A stretch of 64,000 nucleotides of DNA from Parerythrobacter_A sp963761775 (GTDB lineage: Bacteria; Pseudomonadota; Alphaproteobacteria; Sphingomonadales; Sphingomonadaceae): positions 1 to 64,000 of the forward strand of contig CAVXIF010000002.1 in the NCBI GenBank assembly GCA_963761775.1, in the 5' to 3' direction. Below are positions 62,569 through 64,000 of this stretch, one piece after another. Each line of letters opens with the position of its first letter. Positions within the stretch are counted from its first letter, which is position 1. Position numbers and translations under genes: made by a program. Under the pieces are notes generated by a model. The model was not told the origin of the DNA and did no database searches. It worked only from the letters and a program-made list of their open reading frames with translations.

Positions 62569-63768
62569 TTACATGCCTGCGTTGGGGCCGTAGCTGACTT
62601 CCACGCGACGGTTTTGCAGTTCGCGAACGCCGTCGGCGGTCGGAACGCGCAGCTGTCCTTCGCCGAATGCTTCGCTGGAAATGCGGGTATCGGGGATACC
62701 GCGACCGGCGAGATACGAACGGACCGAAGCGTTACGTCGCTGTGCGAGGCCATCGTTGTAGACGCGCGAGCCGGACGTATCCGTGTGACCTGCGAGCATG
62801 ACGGCAGCGGTGCCACAGCTGGAGTATGCGGACACGGCATTGTTGAGGATGCCGGCTGCTTCAGCCGTGATGTCCGACTGATCCCATTCGAAGAACACGA
62901 TGTACGGGCCCTGGCGACATACCGGCGCAGGTGTCGGACAGGTTGCCGTTACCGGAATGACCGAACCATCGGCACAGGTCTTGTTCTGGACAGGTGCAGG
63001 CGGAGGCGTTGGGCGTGCCGGGCATGCTTCCGTGACCGGAATGACCGAACCGTCGTAACACGTCTGCGTTGCGATCGGCTCCGGACCACCGAAGTTCAGC
63101 GTGAACGTACCCATCAGCGAGTGCGAACGCAGCTTGGCTTCGTTATCGCGACCGGCAACGTCGACGAAGTCGATGTCTTCGGCGGTGAACATGCGATAGC
63201 GCAGGCCGGCATCGATGTTCTCGGTAATCGGCGCACGGACACCGGCAAGGATCTGCCAGGCGAGGCCGGTGTTCGAATCATCGAAACCCGTGGGAATGTC
63301 GTACTGCGTGCGGGCCACACCGATACCGGCGCCAGCGAATGCCTGCAGGCCGTCATCGGGACCGAAATCGAACAGGCCGTTCAGCATGAAGCTGAGGGCA
63401 TCGACTTCCGACTGCGGCGTAGCGAACGTGCCGCCGGGGACGACAACCGTCTGGCCGGCATTTACCACGGGGAAACCGATGCCGCCAACGCTGAAGGAAT
63501 CGATGTCCGCGGTACGGTAGCTCGCCTCGGCTTCGAGACGGAACGCGCCGAAGTCATGACCGACCACGGCACCGAAATCGCCGCCTTCGTCATATTCGAC
63601 CGTCGCATCGCCGGTTGCGCCGGTGATGGAATTGACGACCGATACGTCGGTATCTTCGACGAGCATCGGGCCGCCCTGGGCTTCGATGTACCACTGGCCA
63701 TCGCGTGCGAGAGCCGGCGTAGCAAGGGCCGTGGAGGCCAGCGCCATGCCAATGACGAGTTTGCGCAT
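62569..63768 (-). CDS. OmpA-family outer-membrane protein
   Basis: A 399-residue protein: signal peptide (MRKLVIGMALASTALATPALA), an eight-strand beta-barrel (about 22-225, starting WYIEAQGG), a Pro-rich linker with two copies of a C-x-DGSVIPVT-x-x-CP motif (about 235-275), and an OmpA C-terminal domain (about 283-395) with YIVFFEWDQSDIT, AGHTDTSGSRVYN and LQNRRVEV for peptidoglycan binding. It is a structural porin tying the outer membrane to the wall; the paired cysteines may form linker disulfides. It is a single gene with its own terminator. Confidence 0.93.
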   Translation of the reverse strand: MRKLVIGMALASTALATPALARDGQWYIEAQGGPMLVEDTDVSVVNSITGATGDATVEYDEGGDFGAVVGHDFGAFRLEAEASYRTADIDSFSVGGIGFPVVNAGQTVVVPGGTFATPQSEVDALSFMLNGLFDFGPDDGLQAFAGAGIGVARTQYDIPTGFDDSNTGLAWQILAGVRAPITENIDAGLRYRMFTAEDIDFVDVAGRDNEAKLRSHSLMGTFTLNFGGPEPIATQTCYDGSVIPVTEACPARPTPPPAPVQNKTCADGSVIPVTATCPTPAPVCRQGPYIVFFEWDQSDITAEAAGILNNAVSAYSSCGTAAVMLAGHTDTSGSRVYNDGLAQRRNASVRSYLAGRGIPDTRISSEAFGEGQLRVPTADGVRELQNRRVEVSYGPNAGM

Positions 63769-64000
63769 ATTATATTCCCCTTAGGAGTGAGCGAAGATTG
63801 CCGCTGTTCGGGCAGTTTTCTGGATTTTCCGCATGTTTTCTAACTTTTCCGGACGAAGGTGGCAAGCAATCAATCATACGATACTGTTGCAAGAATGTCG
63901 CTAAACCGGCAGGTTCACAGCATCGGGTACGTCGCCACCTTATTCATCCCGTGTCAAACGGCGGCTTCGCTGAAAGGTTCCTAACTGCCGGAGGGAAATA
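63769..64000. other. Upstream region of the OmpA-family gene, right edge
   Basis: No gene is visible. The region is less GC-rich than its surroundings (CAATCAATCATACGATAC around 63868-63885) and must hold the porin promoter, which I cannot place exactly. Confidence 0.45.

Noticed and set aside
1..64000. CRISPR array, complete insertion sequence or rRNA genes
   Set aside because: No regularly spaced direct repeats, no transposase frame with terminal repeats, and no rRNA sequence were seen; the tandem repeats at 2976-5108 are coding.

Overview
The window looks like a chromosomal piece of an alphaproteobacterium of the order Sphingomonadales, most likely Erythrobacteraceae. The evidence is high GC, a petABC-apt block, small sphingomonad-type conserved proteins, a DUF3617-like protein, an OmpA protein with Cys-rich linkers, and TonB receptors paired with GH68 and LacI genes. 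I ran no database search; all family names rest on motifs read by eye.

Left part (1-23.9 kb), accessory character and visibly lower GC. 807-13783 is a one-direction cluster: a TPR plus beta-barrel outer-membrane protein resembling surface lipoprotein assembly modulators (Slam, type XI secretion), a very large FecR-like/repeat/TbpB-like secreted protein, a CsgG-like protein with an SH3 tail, an OmpR-type response regulator and histidine kinase, a small lipoprotein, and an exported TPR protein ending in a CHAT (caspase-like) protease with an intact His/Cys pair. The last four genes overlap. 14275-21346 is a sucrose-use locus: a GPH-type sugar transporter and LacI repressor on the minus strand, diverging across a twin palindromic operator from a TonB receptor, a cytoplasmic-looking GH68 fructan/sucrose enzyme and a ROK fructokinase. 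A large tyrosine recombinase (21643-23734) lies directly beside tRNA-Gly(TCC), marking a likely island boundary.

Right part (24-64 kb), core genome: OmpA-like lipoprotein, CPA1 antiporter, apt and petABC (minus); pgeF and pepN; an SDR, EamA exporter, threonine aldolase, GNAT and two bacterial PH-domain proteins; tRNA-Thr(GGT); prs; AraC regulator; hisN; rpmI-rplT-pheS-pheT; prfC; a sigma-54-driven glnK-amtB pair; GMC oxidoreductase, fatty-acid hydroxylase and a DUF442 protein; a glycine-rich double cold-shock protein; argD-argF-hslO; queC; a broken MFS gene; sodC; and an OmpA-family porin.

Sequence quality: fifteen frame breaks in six genes (cargo protein, integrase, PH protein, pheS, pheT, MFS) all need removal of one extra base, and each corrected length is divisible by three. 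Because pheS and pheT are essential, most of these are probably insertion errors in the read data rather than real pseudogenes. The strongest candidate for an undescribed system is the 807-13783 Slam-like/CHAT cluster.
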